Assembly (NCBI RefSeq): GCF_003752465.1
Contig: NZ_RKHJ01000001.1
Coordinates: 1,116,001-1,180,000, forward strand
Direction of reading: 5' to 3'
DNA: 64,000 nt
Source of the DNA: Agrococcus jenensis
Lineage (GTDB): Bacteria; Actinomycetota; Actinomycetes; Actinomycetales; Microbacteriaceae
This document shows, one piece after another, positions 49,745 through 58,152 of the stretch. Under the pieces are notes generated by a model that was not told the origin of the DNA, made no database searches, and saw only the letters and a list, made by a program, of their open reading frames with translations. Position 1 is the stretch's first letter. Each line of letters begins with the position of its first letter. The position numbers and the translations under genes are program-made.

Positions 49745-50621
49745 GTGTCGACTCCTCGCCGAAGCGCGCCCAGTCGGCGTAGAGCGCCGCGTCGCCGGGA
49801 GCTGTGTCCCACGCGCCCGCGCCACCGGCAGGGCGCACTGTGTTGACGATGGATGCGCCGCCGTCGGCCGCGACGATCTCACCGGTCGTGTACGAGCTGT
49901 CGTCCGACAGCAGGAAGGCCACGGCGCCGGCGATCTCGTCGGCCCCGCCCGCGCGCCGCAGTGGCGTCGTCGAGGCGCGCTGCACCATGTCGTTGCCGCC
50001 GCCCTTCTGGCTCGCGGCCGCGGCGAAGAGCTGGGTCGGCACGATGCCCGGGGCCACGCCGTTCACGCGCACGCCGAGCGGGCCGCCGTAGACGGCGGCG
50101 CCGTGCACGAGGCCCACGACCGCGTGCTTCGAGGTCTGGTACGGCAGCAGGTCGGCCGATCCGCGGTGCCCGGCGATGGATGCGGTCACGGCGATCGCGC
50201 CGCCGGTGAACGTTCCGGCGGCGGCCTGGTCGCGGTAGTGGCGGAAGGCGGCGCGGATGCCGAGGAACTGGCCGGTGACGTTGACGCGCATGACCTGCTC
50301 GAAGTCGTCGACGCTCAGGTCGGGGAGCGACGAGAACGAGCCGAAGATGCCGGCGTTGAGGTGGAAGCGGTCGATGCGGCCGAAGCGCTCGACCCCGGCG
50401 GCCATGTACGCGTCGACGGCGGACGCATCCGCGATGTCGGCGACCACGCCGAGGGCCTCGCCGGGCAGCTGCGCGGCGGCCTCGACGATGCGCTCGTCGC
50501 GGTCGACGGCGACGATGCGCGCCCCCTCGGCGGCCAGGCGCTGCGCGGATGCGGCGCCCAGTCCGCCGGCCGCGCCGGTGACGACGGCGACGAGTCCTTC
50601 GAACCTCTTCGATGCGGTCAT
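49737..50621 (-). CDS. Short-chain dehydrogenase/reductase
   Basis: A 294-residue classical SDR: T-G-A-A-G-G-L-G-A-A at 15-24, D-R-D at the end of beta-2 (NAD), L-N-A-G near 88, catalytic serine in T-A-S-I-A, and Y-Q-T-S-K near 160. A C-terminal tail of about 35 residues after the final strand is longer than usual. Part of the island E operon between the metallo-hydrolase and the dehydrogenase genes. Confidence 0.9.
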   Translation of the reverse strand: MTASKRFEGLVAVVTGAAGGLGAASAQRLAAEGARIVAVDRDERIVEAAAQLPGEALGVVADIADASAVDAYMAAGVERFGRIDRFHLNAGIFGSFSSLPDLSVDDFEQVMRVNVTGQFLGIRAAFRHYRDQAAAGTFTGGAIAVTASIAGHRGSADLLPYQTSKHAVVGLVHGAAVYGGPLGVRVNGVAPGIVPTQLFAAAASQKGGGNDMVQRASTTPLRRAGGADEIAGAVAFLLSDDSSYTTGEIVAADGGASIVNTVRPAGGAGAWDTAPGDAALYADWARFGEESTRG

Positions 50622-50673
50622 GGTGTGCGGTCTCCTGTGTCGGTGTCGTGTCGTCGTTCGTGGATGTCGAGGG

Positions 50674-51504
50674 TCAGCCGATGCGGGCGGTGAGCCCGGG
50701 CAGCGGTCCGTCGGCGATGCGCCCGAAGCGGTCGAGGGTGGAGGGGTCGTGCCCCGAGACGAGGTGCTGCACGCGGCCGTCTGCGACCATCGCGTGCAGC
50801 AGGTCGAAGCCGGCGTACATCGCGGGCAGGTCGGCGACGTAGGCGAACGGCACGTCGTCGTCGTGCTCCTCGTAGTAGTGGATGGCGTCGGATGCGAGCG
50901 CGACGGTGCCGTCGGCGGTGTCGACCAGCACGATCGACTGCCCCGGCGTGTGCCCGCCGACCCGGAGCATCCGCACGCCAGGTGCGATCTCGAGCTCGTC
51001 GTCGAAGGTGCGCAGCCGCCCCTCCGCCTCGATGCGCCGCAGCGCCTCGAGCTCGGCGTCCTCGACGGAGTGGTGGAACTGCGCCCGCCGCTCCATGCCG
51101 CTCGACCAGAAGTCGCGCTCCGCGGCGGCGATCGTGACGCGCGCGCCGGGGAAGGCGTCGAGGTTGCCGATGTGGTCGTAGTGCGCGTGCGTGACGAGCA
51201 CCTCCGGGGCGGAGGCGGGGTCGACGCCCAGCGCGCGGAGCGCCTCGGTGGGGTGCACGAGGAAGGTGCGGGCGCGGTTGGCGCCGCCCTCGGAGGAGAA
51301 CCCGGTGTCGACGACGATCGTGCCTGCTGCCGACTCGATGAGCCAGAAGAAGTAGTCCATGCCGATCGGCTCGTCGGGGCGGCCGTAGATGCCCCAGTTG
51401 AGGTACACCTCCGACTTGTGGCCCTGTCGCGTGCCGTACTGCACGATCGTGACGCGGTTGGTCGCTGCTGCGGTCGACCGCTCGTCGGACACCGGGTTCG
51501 TCAT
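50674..51504 (-). CDS. Metallo-beta-lactamase-fold hydrolase (lactonase type)
   Basis: A 276-residue MBL-fold protein. The dizinc motif T-H-A-H-Y-D-H-I-G lies near residue 104, with further ligands in G-G-H-T-P-G-Q near 184, the aspartate in A-S-D-A near 205 and S-G-H-D near 250. Y-F-F-W-L-I-E and V-V-D-T-G-F resemble AttM/AiiA-like lactonases. In this operon, opening of a sugar-acid or muconolactone-type lactone is a better fit than quorum quenching. Confidence 0.85.
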   Translation of the reverse strand: MTNPVSDERSTAAATNRVTIVQYGTRQGHKSEVYLNWGIYGRPDEPIGMDYFFWLIESAAGTIVVDTGFSSEGGANRARTFLVHPTEALRALGVDPASAPEVLVTHAHYDHIGNLDAFPGARVTIAAAERDFWSSGMERRAQFHHSVEDAELEALRRIEAEGRLRTFDDELEIAPGVRMLRVGGHTPGQSIVLVDTADGTVALASDAIHYYEEHDDDVPFAYVADLPAMYAGFDLLHAMVADGRVQHLVSGHDPSTLDRFGRIADGPLPGLTARIG

Positions 51505-51514
51505 CCGCCTGCTC

Positions 51515-52912
51515 CTAGCGCTGCTCTGCCGTGGGCGTGGTCTTCGCCGTGCCCACATGATCCTCGAGGTGGCCGAGGTCGACGCCCAGCACGTCGCCGC
51601 GGTCGGCCTGGTACTCGGAGGTGATGTCGCGGCCCGCGGTCTCGGGCAGCCACTTCCAGATGAAGGGCAGCGCGATGAGCGCGAGCACCACGAGGTACCA
51701 GGCGGGGGAGACCGGGTTGCCGGTCGCGCCGGCGAGCCAGGTGCCGATGTAGGAGGCGGGGCCGGCGATGAAGGCGAGGGCGAAGTTGAAGCCGATCGCG
51801 CTGGCGCTCGAGCGGTTCGCAGCGGGGAAGAGCTCGACGAGCATGACGACCGTGGTGACGCTCACGAGCGCCTGCGTCATCGTCAGCAGGATCATGCCGA
51901 ACACGACCGGGGCGAAGGAGCCGCCCGACATGAGCATGAACACCGGGATGGGCAGGATCACGTAGCCGATCGTGCCGATGATGTTGAGCCGGCGGCGGCC
52001 GAAGCGGTCGGAGAGCGCGCCGGCGATGGGGCACAGGATCATGTAGACCGTGAGGCCGGTGGCGCTCATCGCGAGCGCGGTGGGGCGCTCGATCCCGACC
52101 GTCGTCATCAGGTAGTTCACGATGAAGGTCGCGAGGTAGTAGAAGCCGGTGCCCTGCACGGCCGCGATCGCGACGGTGAGCAGGATGGGGCGCCAGTTCT
52201 CCTTGAAGGAGCGGAGGATCGGCGACTTCTCGACCTCGTGCTTGTCGGTGACGGCCTTGTAGACGGGCGTCTCGCCGAGCCGCATGCGGATGTAGAGGCC
52301 GATGAGCGCGAGCGGCGCGGCCATCAGGAAGGGCACGCGCCAGCCCCAGCTGAGCAGGTCCTCCTCCGCGAGCGTGTTGTTGAGGAAGAGCGCGAAGAGG
52401 CTGCCCGCGATCGTCGCGAGCGCGGCGGTCGCCGAGATGACGCTGCCGAACTTGCCGCGGTGCGCGGTGGGGGTCGACTCGATGAGGTACGCGGCCGAGC
52501 CGGTCCACTCGCCGCCGGCCGAGAGGCCCTGGATGCAGCGGCACAGCACCAGCAGGATCGGGGCGAAGATGCCGACGGTCGCGTAGGTCGGCAGCAGGCC
52601 GATGATCGTCGTGGCGATGCCCATCGCGAGGATCGAGATCGCGAGCGCGACGCGGCGGCCGTACTTGTCGCCGATCGGGCCGAGGATGAAGCCGCCGAGC
52701 GGGCGCATGAAGAAGCCGACCGCGAAGACCGCCAGCGACGACAGGATCGCGACGAACTCGGACGTGTCCGGCGGGAAGAAGAGCTGCCCGATGATCACGG
52801 CGAAGAAGCCGTAGACCGCGAAGTCGAACCACTCCATGAAGTTGCCGACCGCGACCGCGACTGCGACCTTGGCCTTCGACGGCGCTCCGGCCGTTGCAGA
52901 GCTGGTGCTCAC
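51515..52912 (-). CDS. MFS transporter, metabolite:H+ symporter type (island E)
   Basis: A 465-residue permease with twelve helices, G-P-I-G-D-K-Y-G-R-R-V in the first loop and G-A-L-S-D-R-F-G-R-R-R after helix 8, as in MHS symporters. GTG start eight bases behind AAGGAGG. First gene of the island E operon; probably the importer of its substrate. Confidence 0.9.
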   Translation of the reverse strand: MSTSSATAGAPSKAKVAVAVAVGNFMEWFDFAVYGFFAVIIGQLFFPPDTSEFVAILSSLAVFAVGFFMRPLGGFILGPIGDKYGRRVALAISILAMGIATTIIGLLPTYATVGIFAPILLVLCRCIQGLSAGGEWTGSAAYLIESTPTAHRGKFGSVISATAALATIAGSLFALFLNNTLAEEDLLSWGWRVPFLMAAPLALIGLYIRMRLGETPVYKAVTDKHEVEKSPILRSFKENWRPILLTVAIAAVQGTGFYYLATFIVNYLMTTVGIERPTALAMSATGLTVYMILCPIAGALSDRFGRRRLNIIGTIGYVILPIPVFMLMSGGSFAPVVFGMILLTMTQALVSVTTVVMLVELFPAANRSSASAIGFNFALAFIAGPASYIGTWLAGATGNPVSPAWYLVVLALIALPFIWKWLPETAGRDITSEYQADRGDVLGVDLGHLEDHVGTAKTTPTAEQR

Positions 52913-52952
52913 GAGTACCTCCTTGTACTGGCGCGCAGCAGCGCGCGGAGCA

Positions 52953-52982
52953 AGAGTGCCTGATTGTCAGACAAAATGTCAA
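52953..52982 (-). promoter_or_regulatory. Promoter of the island E operon with operator in the spacer
   Basis: TTGACA (52977-52982) and CACTCT (52953-52958) on the minus strand, 18 bases apart. The perfect 11-base palindrome TTGTC-A-GACAA (52964-52974) fills the spacer, so a bound GntR dimer would block polymerase. Confidence 0.7.
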
Positions 52983-53041
52983 GTCGGGTGTTTCGGCCTC
53001 CTGAACGGCCCGTGCAAGGCTCAGTGCCGCCCATACAGGTC

Positions 53042-53080
53042 TTGCGCTTCGCGGTGCTGTCCGTATGATTGCCTGACAAT
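53042..53080 (+). promoter_or_regulatory. Promoter and operator of the divergent MFS gene
   Basis: TTGCGC (53042-53047) and TATGAT (53064-53069) are 16 bases apart. A second operator copy, TTGCC-T-GACAA (53069-53079), one base off the perfect palindrome, follows the -10 box. The lower symmetry may give weaker control than at the other promoter. Confidence 0.65.
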
Positions 53081-53147
53081 CAGGGTGCGCCTCCATCTGA
53101 GCGCGCGCCATCAGGCTGAACGATTCGCAACGACGCGGAGGAACGCC

Positions 53148-54470
53148 ATGAGCACGACCATCGGTGACGACGTACTGTCCGACAATCCATCAGGGCGTGG
53201 GCTCTCGCCCAGGGGCGTGATGGTCGCGAGCGTGGTGGGCAACACGCTCGAGTTCTACGACTTCCTCGTCTACGGCACGATCGCCGCGCTCGTCTTCCCG
53301 GCGCTCTTCTTCCCCGGCGACGACCCTGCGATCGGCGTGCTGCTGTCGCTGTCCACCTTCGCGGTCGGCTTCTTCGCTCGGCCCGTCGGCGCCGCGGTCT
53401 TCGGGCACCTCGGCGACCGCATCGGCCGTCGCAAGGCGCTGATGGCGACGCTCGTCATCATGGGCGTGGCGACCATCCTGATCGGCGCGCTGCCGACCTT
53501 CGGCACCGTCGGCATCGTCGCGCCGGCGCTGCTGGTGCTGCTGCGCCTCGTGCAGGGCTTCGCCGTCGGCGGCGAGTGGGGCGGTGCGGTGCTCATGATC
53601 TCGGAGTCCGGCGACCCCAAGCTGGCCGGCCGTGGCACGAGCTTCGTGCAGCTCGGATCGCCCTTCGGCCTGCTGCTCGCCAACGGCGCGGTGCTGCTCA
53701 CCGTCACCGCGACCACCGACGAGCAGTTCCTCGAGTGGGGCTGGCGCCTGCCGTTCATCGCGAGCGCCGTACTGCTGATCGTCGGCATCTACATCCGCCT
53801 GCGGCTCGAGGAGACGCCGGTGTTCAAGCAGCTCGAGGCCGCCGGCGCGGTCGCGAAGGTGCCGGTCGCCGACGTCTTCCGCTTCGAGTGGAAGCGCCTG
53901 CTGCTCGGGATGGGCGCGACGGCCGTCGTGTTCAGCGGCTACTACGTCTTCACGATCGTCAGCGTCACCTACCTCAAGCAGATCGGCGCCGACACGTCGA
54001 TCGTGCTCACCGGTCTCGTCGTCGGCAGCGCGCTCTCGATCCCCGTCATCCTCTACACGGGTCGGCTCTCCGACCGCATCGGCCGCCGCCCGCTCTACGT
54101 CGTCGGCGCGATCGCCACTGCCGTGTGGGGCTTCGTGTTCTTCCCGCTGCTCGACACCGCGTCGGCGCCGGTGATCGTGCTCGCGGTCTCGGTCGGCATC
54201 CTGACCTGGGCGATCATGTACGGCGTGCAGGGCGCCTTCCTGCCCGAGCTCTTCCCGCAGAACCTGCGCTACACCGGCTCGTCGCTCGCGTTCCAGCTGA
54301 CGAGCGCCCTCGGCGGCCTCGTGCCCGTGGTCTGCGTGGCACTGCTGACCGCCTTCGACACCACCGTCGCGATCGGCGTCTTCGTGCTCATCACCGCGGT
54401 CATCTCGCTGGGCTCGGCGCTGCTGTCGCCGGAGACCGCCCCGAGCAAGCGCGCCACCCTCGACGCGTAA
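53148..54470 (+). CDS. MFS transporter, metabolite:H+ symporter type
   Basis: A 440-residue permease of the same MHS type (G-H-L-G-D-R-I-G-R-R-K, then G-R-L-S-D-R-I-G-R-R-P). ATG behind GGAGG. It is divergent from the island E operon and shares the operator type, so the two permeases are probably induced by the same acid but take related substrates or have different affinity. Confidence 0.9.
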   Translation: MSTTIGDDVLSDNPSGRGLSPRGVMVASVVGNTLEFYDFLVYGTIAALVFPALFFPGDDPAIGVLLSLSTFAVGFFARPVGAAVFGHLGDRIGRRKALMATLVIMGVATILIGALPTFGTVGIVAPALLVLLRLVQGFAVGGEWGGAVLMISESGDPKLAGRGTSFVQLGSPFGLLLANGAVLLTVTATTDEQFLEWGWRLPFIASAVLLIVGIYIRLRLEETPVFKQLEAAGAVAKVPVADVFRFEWKRLLLGMGATAVVFSGYYVFTIVSVTYLKQIGADTSIVLTGLVVGSALSIPVILYTGRLSDRIGRRPLYVVGAIATAVWGFVFFPLLDTASAPVIVLAVSVGILTWAIMYGVQGAFLPELFPQNLRYTGSSLAFQLTSALGGLVPVVCVALLTAFDTTVAIGVFVLITAVISLGSALLSPETAPSKRATLDA

Positions 54471-54477
54471 CCCTCGC

Positions 54478-54513
54478 GCCGCCGGCGGCGCAGCACCCTG
54501 CTCCGCCGGCGGC
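54478..54513 (+). terminator. Terminator-like hairpin after the MFS gene
   Basis: GCCGCCGGCGG (54478-54488) pairs exactly with 54503-54513 across 14 bases, eight bases after the stop. Confidence 0.65.
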
Positions 54514-54525
54514 ACCCCCACTCGC

Positions 54526-54677
54526 TGGTCGAGTAGCAGTCGGCGAAGCCGACCGCGTATCGAGACCACCCCACTCGCTGGTCGGGTAGCAGCCGGCGAA
54601 GCCGGCCGCGTATCGAGACCAACTCCCTCCCTGCCGGTCGAGTAGCAGTCGGCGCAGCCGACCGCGTATCGAGACCA
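54526..54677. repeat. Three tandem TGGTCGAGTAGC...TATCGAGACCA repeats
   Basis: Units of 43 bases at 54526-54568, 54579-54621 and 54635-54677, each with a GTCGGC(G/C)(A/C)AGCCGAC-like inner hairpin. They have the same length and differ at few positions, so spread by recent duplication is likely. The rest of the 300-base gap holds only the terminator above. Confidence 0.85.
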
Positions 54678-54773
54678 CCTCGTTTCTCCGCTGCACCTCC
54701 CGATCGCCATCCGGTCGTCAACCCCCGCGCCCCAACCCGCGTACCGTTGAAGCCGCAGCCCCGAGGAGGTTCC

Positions 54774-55370
54774 ATGCCCCATCTCGCGAACGGCAAGTAC
54801 GTCTCGCAGGCCGACGCCATCCGCCAGTGGTGGCCGGCCGCCCGAGAGGTGCTCATCGACACCGCTCACGAGTACGGAGCCTGGATCACCGAGGACGACC
54901 TCGGCGCGCAGGTGCAGCAGCGCACCGGCATCTCGACGAACCAGCCAGCGCCCGAGTGGATCGGCCGCGTCCTCGGCTCGGTCGCGGCGGATGCTGAGCA
55001 GCGCGGCGAGCCGCGGCTCGCGTCCCTCTGCGTGACCGCCGAGCGCCGGGTCGGCGACAGCCACCCCGGGGCGTCGGGTCTCCTCGACGCACGCGCCCGG
55101 GAGCAGCGCGCCGCCGAGGACCGCCTTGAGTGCTACCGCGCCTTCGGCGCAGAGCTGCCGGCCGACGGCGGCACGCCCAGCGTGCTCGCGCCGGTGCTGT
55201 CTCGGCCGGCGCGGCCGTCGCGCAGCGCTCAGCCGTCGCGCAGCCGCGCGGCCGCGGCCGCGCCGACCCCGCCGCCCGCGGTGATGCGCGAGACCACCTG
55301 CCCGAACTGCTTCATGGTCGTGCCCGTCGCCGCCACGTGCCGGGACTGCGGGGAGCCGCTCGCGGCCTGA
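54774..55370 (+). CDS. Hypothetical protein with C-terminal zinc ribbon
   Basis: A 198-residue soluble protein. Residues 1-100 are a helical domain rich in tryptophan (R-Q-W-W-P-A-A, E-W-I-G-R-V-L-G) that I do not recognise. A Pro/Ala/Ser linker leads to a four-cysteine ribbon (C-P-N-C near 177 and C-R-D-C near 190). GAGGAGG precedes the ATG. Possibly DNA- or RNA-binding; function unknown. Confidence 0.7.
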   Translation: MPHLANGKYVSQADAIRQWWPAAREVLIDTAHEYGAWITEDDLGAQVQQRTGISTNQPAPEWIGRVLGSVAADAEQRGEPRLASLCVTAERRVGDSHPGASGLLDARAREQRAAEDRLECYRAFGAELPADGGTPSVLAPVLSRPARPSRSAQPSRSRAAAAAPTPPPAVMRETTCPNCFMVVPVAATCRDCGEPLAA

Positions 55371-55385
55371 TACCACTGCGGCGAG

Positions 55386-55853
55386 TCAGCGGCGGCGCTG
55401 CGAGCGGAGCGCCGTGAACCAGCTCACCCCCGCGACGAGGTGCATGAGCGCCAGCGCGATGCCGGTGCCCGTGTCGAGGGCGCCGGAGAGCGGCGCGGTC
55501 GTCGACAGCGCCGCGACGGCGAGGCCCACCCACGCGAGCACCGGAATGCTGCGCGGCCAGCGCTTCGCGAGCAGCCACGCGACGACCGTCGCCAGCGCGA
55601 GGGGCACGAAGGTCGCCACGAGCACCGGGATGAGTCCCACCGCGATCTCCGATCCACCCTGCGCCACCACCATGGACGCGCCGGCAGCAGAGGCGGCCGC
55701 GAGGATCGCCAGGTTGACGGCCGTCGCGATGCCCGCGCTGAGCAGCCCGCGCGCGAGCAGGCTACGGCCGCGACGGCGGCCCGGCGAGTGCCCGGGGGCA
55801 GCGGGCAGCTCGACCTGCGCTGCAGCTGCACCGGGCTGGGATGCGTTCGTCAT
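55386..55853 (-). CDS. Four-helix membrane protein, divergent from marR
   Basis: A 155-residue protein with a polar, basic start (G-R-R-R-G-R) and four hydrophobic helices (about residues 38-60, 68-92, 100-118 and 128-148). The pattern fits small DUF6069-like membrane proteins. It is read away from a MarR gene across a perfect palindrome, so it is probably the target of that repressor. Confidence 0.75.
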   Translation of the reverse strand: MTNASQPGAAAAQVELPAAPGHSPGRRRGRSLLARGLLSAGIATAVNLAILAAASAAGASMVVAQGGSEIAVGLIPVLVATFVPLALATVVAWLLAKRWPRSIPVLAWVGLAVAALSTTAPLSGALDTGTGIALALMHLVAGVSWFTALRSQRRR

Positions 55854-55909
55854 GATTCCTCCTCCGCCACGACCCCGATGCGGGGTCCTCGTGACCTCAT
55901 GATGCGCGC

Positions 55910-55932
55910 AATGCTTGACCAGGTCAAGCATT
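55910..55932. promoter_or_regulatory. MarR operator in the divergent region
   Basis: AATGCTTGACC (55910-55920) and its exact complement (55922-55932) flank one base. The site lies between the two divergent starts (55853 and 55957), as expected for a MarR dimer controlling itself and the membrane protein. TACTCT at 55945-55950 would place the transcript start on the GTG, so the marR message may be leaderless. Confidence 0.8.
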
Positions 55933-55956
55933 GATTTGCCCAAGTACTCTGGCGGG

Positions 55957-56379
55957 GTGACGGAGCCGGATGCCCTGCAGGAGACGCGCGAGCTCGCGAT
56001 GCTCACCCACCGCGCGGCCGCGCTCGCGGGTGCGGACCTCACGAGAGCCGCGCAACCCATGGGCATCACGCCGTCGATGGCGCGCGTGCTGCTCCTGCTC
56101 GACGAGCCGATGCCGATGCGACGCATCGCCGAGCGGCTGCTCGTCGATGCCTCGTACGTCACCGGCGTCGCCGATGAGCTCGAAGCCCGCGGCGTGGCGG
56201 AGCGGACCGCTGGGCCAGATCGACGCGTGAAGCTGCTGGCGCCGACCCCGGCAGGCGTGGAGATCCGTGCACGCCTCGTGGGCGCCGTGACCTCCGAGTC
56301 GACCGCGATGCGTGCGCTCGATGCCGCAGAGCGAGCGCAGCTGCGGTCGCTGCTCGCCAAGCTCGTCGACGGCGCGTAG
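55957..56379 (+). CDS. MarR-family regulator
   Basis: A 140-residue winged-helix protein. The recognition region is M-R-R-I-A-E-R-L-L-V-D-A-S-Y-V-T-G-V-A-D-E-L-E and the wing D-R-R-V-K-L-L-A-P-T. The GTG at 55957 is chosen because the upstream in-frame ATG would place the operator inside the gene. MarR proteins respond to phenolic or other small ligands. Confidence 0.87.
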   Translation: MTEPDALQETRELAMLTHRAAALAGADLTRAAQPMGITPSMARVLLLLDEPMPMRRIAERLLVDASYVTGVADELEARGVAERTAGPDRRVKLLAPTPAGVEIRARLVGAVTSESTAMRALDAAERAQLRSLLAKLVDGA

Positions 56380-56408
56380 CGCGCTCCGAGAATCAGCCGA
56401 CGTGCGCC

Positions 56409-57035
56409 CTAGGCGACGCGCGTCGGCACCGCGAGGCTCGACACCGCGGCCACGACCGCCTCGACGCCCAGCTCGAAGCCCGCGCGCGCGCGGTCCGCAT
56501 CATCTCGCGCGGCGACGACCCCTCGCAGCTCCGGCAGGTCGTGCCCCTCGCTGCGCCACAGCGGCGCTGGCGACCCGGCGTCGACGGCCGACCCGAGCAC
56601 GAGCGCATCGACCATCGCCGAGCACGCGACCCGCTGCTCGACCGGCACCCCCGCATCCCGCAGGATGACGAACAGCGCCTCGTAGATCTCGAGCGTTCGG
56701 AAGTCCTCGACCGGCGCCCCGACGAGCACCGGCACGACGGCCGGGACGCGGGCGGTGGCCGCGCGGTACGCCCGCATCCACAGCCGCAGCCGCTCGAGCG
56801 GTGCCTCGGAGGCGTCGAGCGCGCGCCCGAGGTCGATGGAGCCGTACAGCTCCTCGCGCATGCGGTGCACGATCGCCGCGCGCCCGCCGGGCAGGTGGTG
56901 GTACAGCGACGACGGGTGCACGCCGAGCGCCGCGGCGACACCCGGGATCGTGAAGTCGCCGTGCTTCGCGACCAGCCGAAGCGCCGCTCCCGCGATCAGC
57001 TGCGGGGAGAGGATGCGGTGCTTCGGCCTGGCCAC
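56409..57035 (-). CDS. TetR-family regulator (island F)
   Basis: A 208-residue protein with an N-terminal TetR helix-turn-helix (T-I-P-G-V-A-A-A-L-G-V-H-P-S-S-L-Y-H-H-L) and a C-terminal helical ligand domain of the AcrR/TetR_C type. It ends the minus-strand island F string, 25 bases after the alcohol dehydrogenase gene. It may act on the large palindrome at 59865-59887. Confidence 0.87.
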   Translation of the reverse strand: MARPKHRILSPQLIAGAALRLVAKHGDFTIPGVAAALGVHPSSLYHHLPGGRAAIVHRMREELYGSIDLGRALDASEAPLERLRLWMRAYRAATARVPAVVPVLVGAPVEDFRTLEIYEALFVILRDAGVPVEQRVACSAMVDALVLGSAVDAGSPAPLWRSEGHDLPELRGVVAARDDADRARAGFELGVEAVVAAVSSLAVPTRVA

Positions 57036-57060
57036 GAGGCTCCGTTCGGTTGCGGGGGGC

Positions 57061-58152
57061 TCAGAACATGATGACGCTTCGCCCGCGGGCGCCCGACCGC
57101 ATGAGGTCGAAGGCGTCGTTCACCTCGTCGAGTGGGATGCGGTTCGTGATGAGCCGGTCGATCGGCAGGCGGCCGTCGAGGTAGAGCTGCGCGAGCATCG
57201 GGAAGTCGCGCGCCGGCACGGTCGAGCCGTAGTTCGAGCCGAGCAGCGACTTGCCCTCCTCGGCGAGCGCGAGCGCGTCGATCGGCACCGGCCGGTCCTG
57301 CGGCGGCAGGCCGACGATGACCGCGGTGCCGCCCCGCTTGAGCGTGGCCGGCATGATCGCGATCGTGTCGGGGCGGCCGATCGCCTCGAACGCGACGTCG
57401 ACGCCCTCGGGCACGAGCTCCCGGATGCGGTCGGGGAGCGACGCATCCGACTTCACCGTGTGCGTCGCGCCGAACTCGCGTGCGAGCTCGAGCGACGCAT
57501 CCGTCACGTCGGCGACGATGATCGGGCTCGCGCCGGCGAGCGCGAGGCCCATGATGATGCTGATACCCACGCCGCCCGCGCCGATGACGAGCGCGGAGCG
57601 GCCCGCCTTCAGCTCGGCGTCGTTGACGACCGCGCCGACGCCGGTCGCGATCGAGCAGCCGATGAGCGCCGCGACGTCGAACGGCAGCTCCTTCGGCACC
57701 TTGATCGCGGCCTGCTCGGCCACCACGACGCGCTCGCTCATCGAGCCGACCGCCAGGTAGGGGTAGGCGATGGCGCCGTCGAGGGTCATCGGGGTCGACC
57801 CATCCGGCAGCACGCACGCCTCCGAGCCGGAGCCGGTGCACACCCAGGTGCGGCCCTCGCGGCAGCTGGTGCAGACGCCGCACGGGTAGAACCACGTCAT
57901 GATCACGTGGTCGCCGGGCTCGAGGCTGCGCACGCCGTCGCCGACCGCCTCGACGACGCCCGCGCCCTCGTGGCCCATGATCGTCGGCTGCGGCATCTCC
58001 CAGTCGCCGTCGAGCACGTGCCGGTCGGAGCCGCAGACACCCGAGGCGCCGATGCGCACGAGCACCTCGCCGGGGCCGGGGTCGCGGAGGGTGACCTCGC
58101 GGATGTCGAGCTCGGGCTTGCCGCTGTAGACGGCTGCGCGCGTGGTCGCCAT
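57061..58152 (-). CDS. Zinc-dependent alcohol dehydrogenase (MDR family)
   Basis: A 363-residue medium-chain dehydrogenase. Catalytic zinc ligands are in G-V-C-G-S-D-R-H (near 40) and G-H-E-G-A-G (near 61); four structural cysteines lie in C-G-V-C-T-S-C-R...W-V-C near 92-106; the cofactor motif is G-A-G-G-V-G-I near 192 with V-A-D beyond it (NAD). The start overlaps the permease stop by one base. It resembles the class III/aryl-alcohol branch. Substrate unknown. Confidence 0.9.
   Translation of the reverse strand: MATTRAAVYSGKPELDIREVTLRDPGPGEVLVRIGASGVCGSDRHVLDGDWEMPQPTIMGHEGAGVVEAVGDGVRSLEPGDHVIMTWFYPCGVCTSCREGRTWVCTGSGSEACVLPDGSTPMTLDGAIAYPYLAVGSMSERVVVAEQAAIKVPKELPFDVAALIGCSIATGVGAVVNDAELKAGRSALVIGAGGVGISIIMGLALAGASPIIVADVTDASLELAREFGATHTVKSDASLPDRIRELVPEGVDVAFEAIGRPDTIAIMPATLKRGGTAVIVGLPPQDRPVPIDALALAEEGKSLLGSNYGSTVPARDFPMLAQLYLDGRLPIDRLITNRIPLDEVNDAFDLMRSGARGRSVIMF

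Noticed and set aside
50674..51504. Quorum-quenching acyl-homoserine lactonase
   Set aside because: The fold fits, but the operon is catabolic and MBL lactonases act on many lactones; the specific name is not supported.
54526..54677. Possible CRISPR array of three repeats
   Set aside because: Spacers are only 10-13 bases and the units belong to a dispersed chromosomal repeat family.
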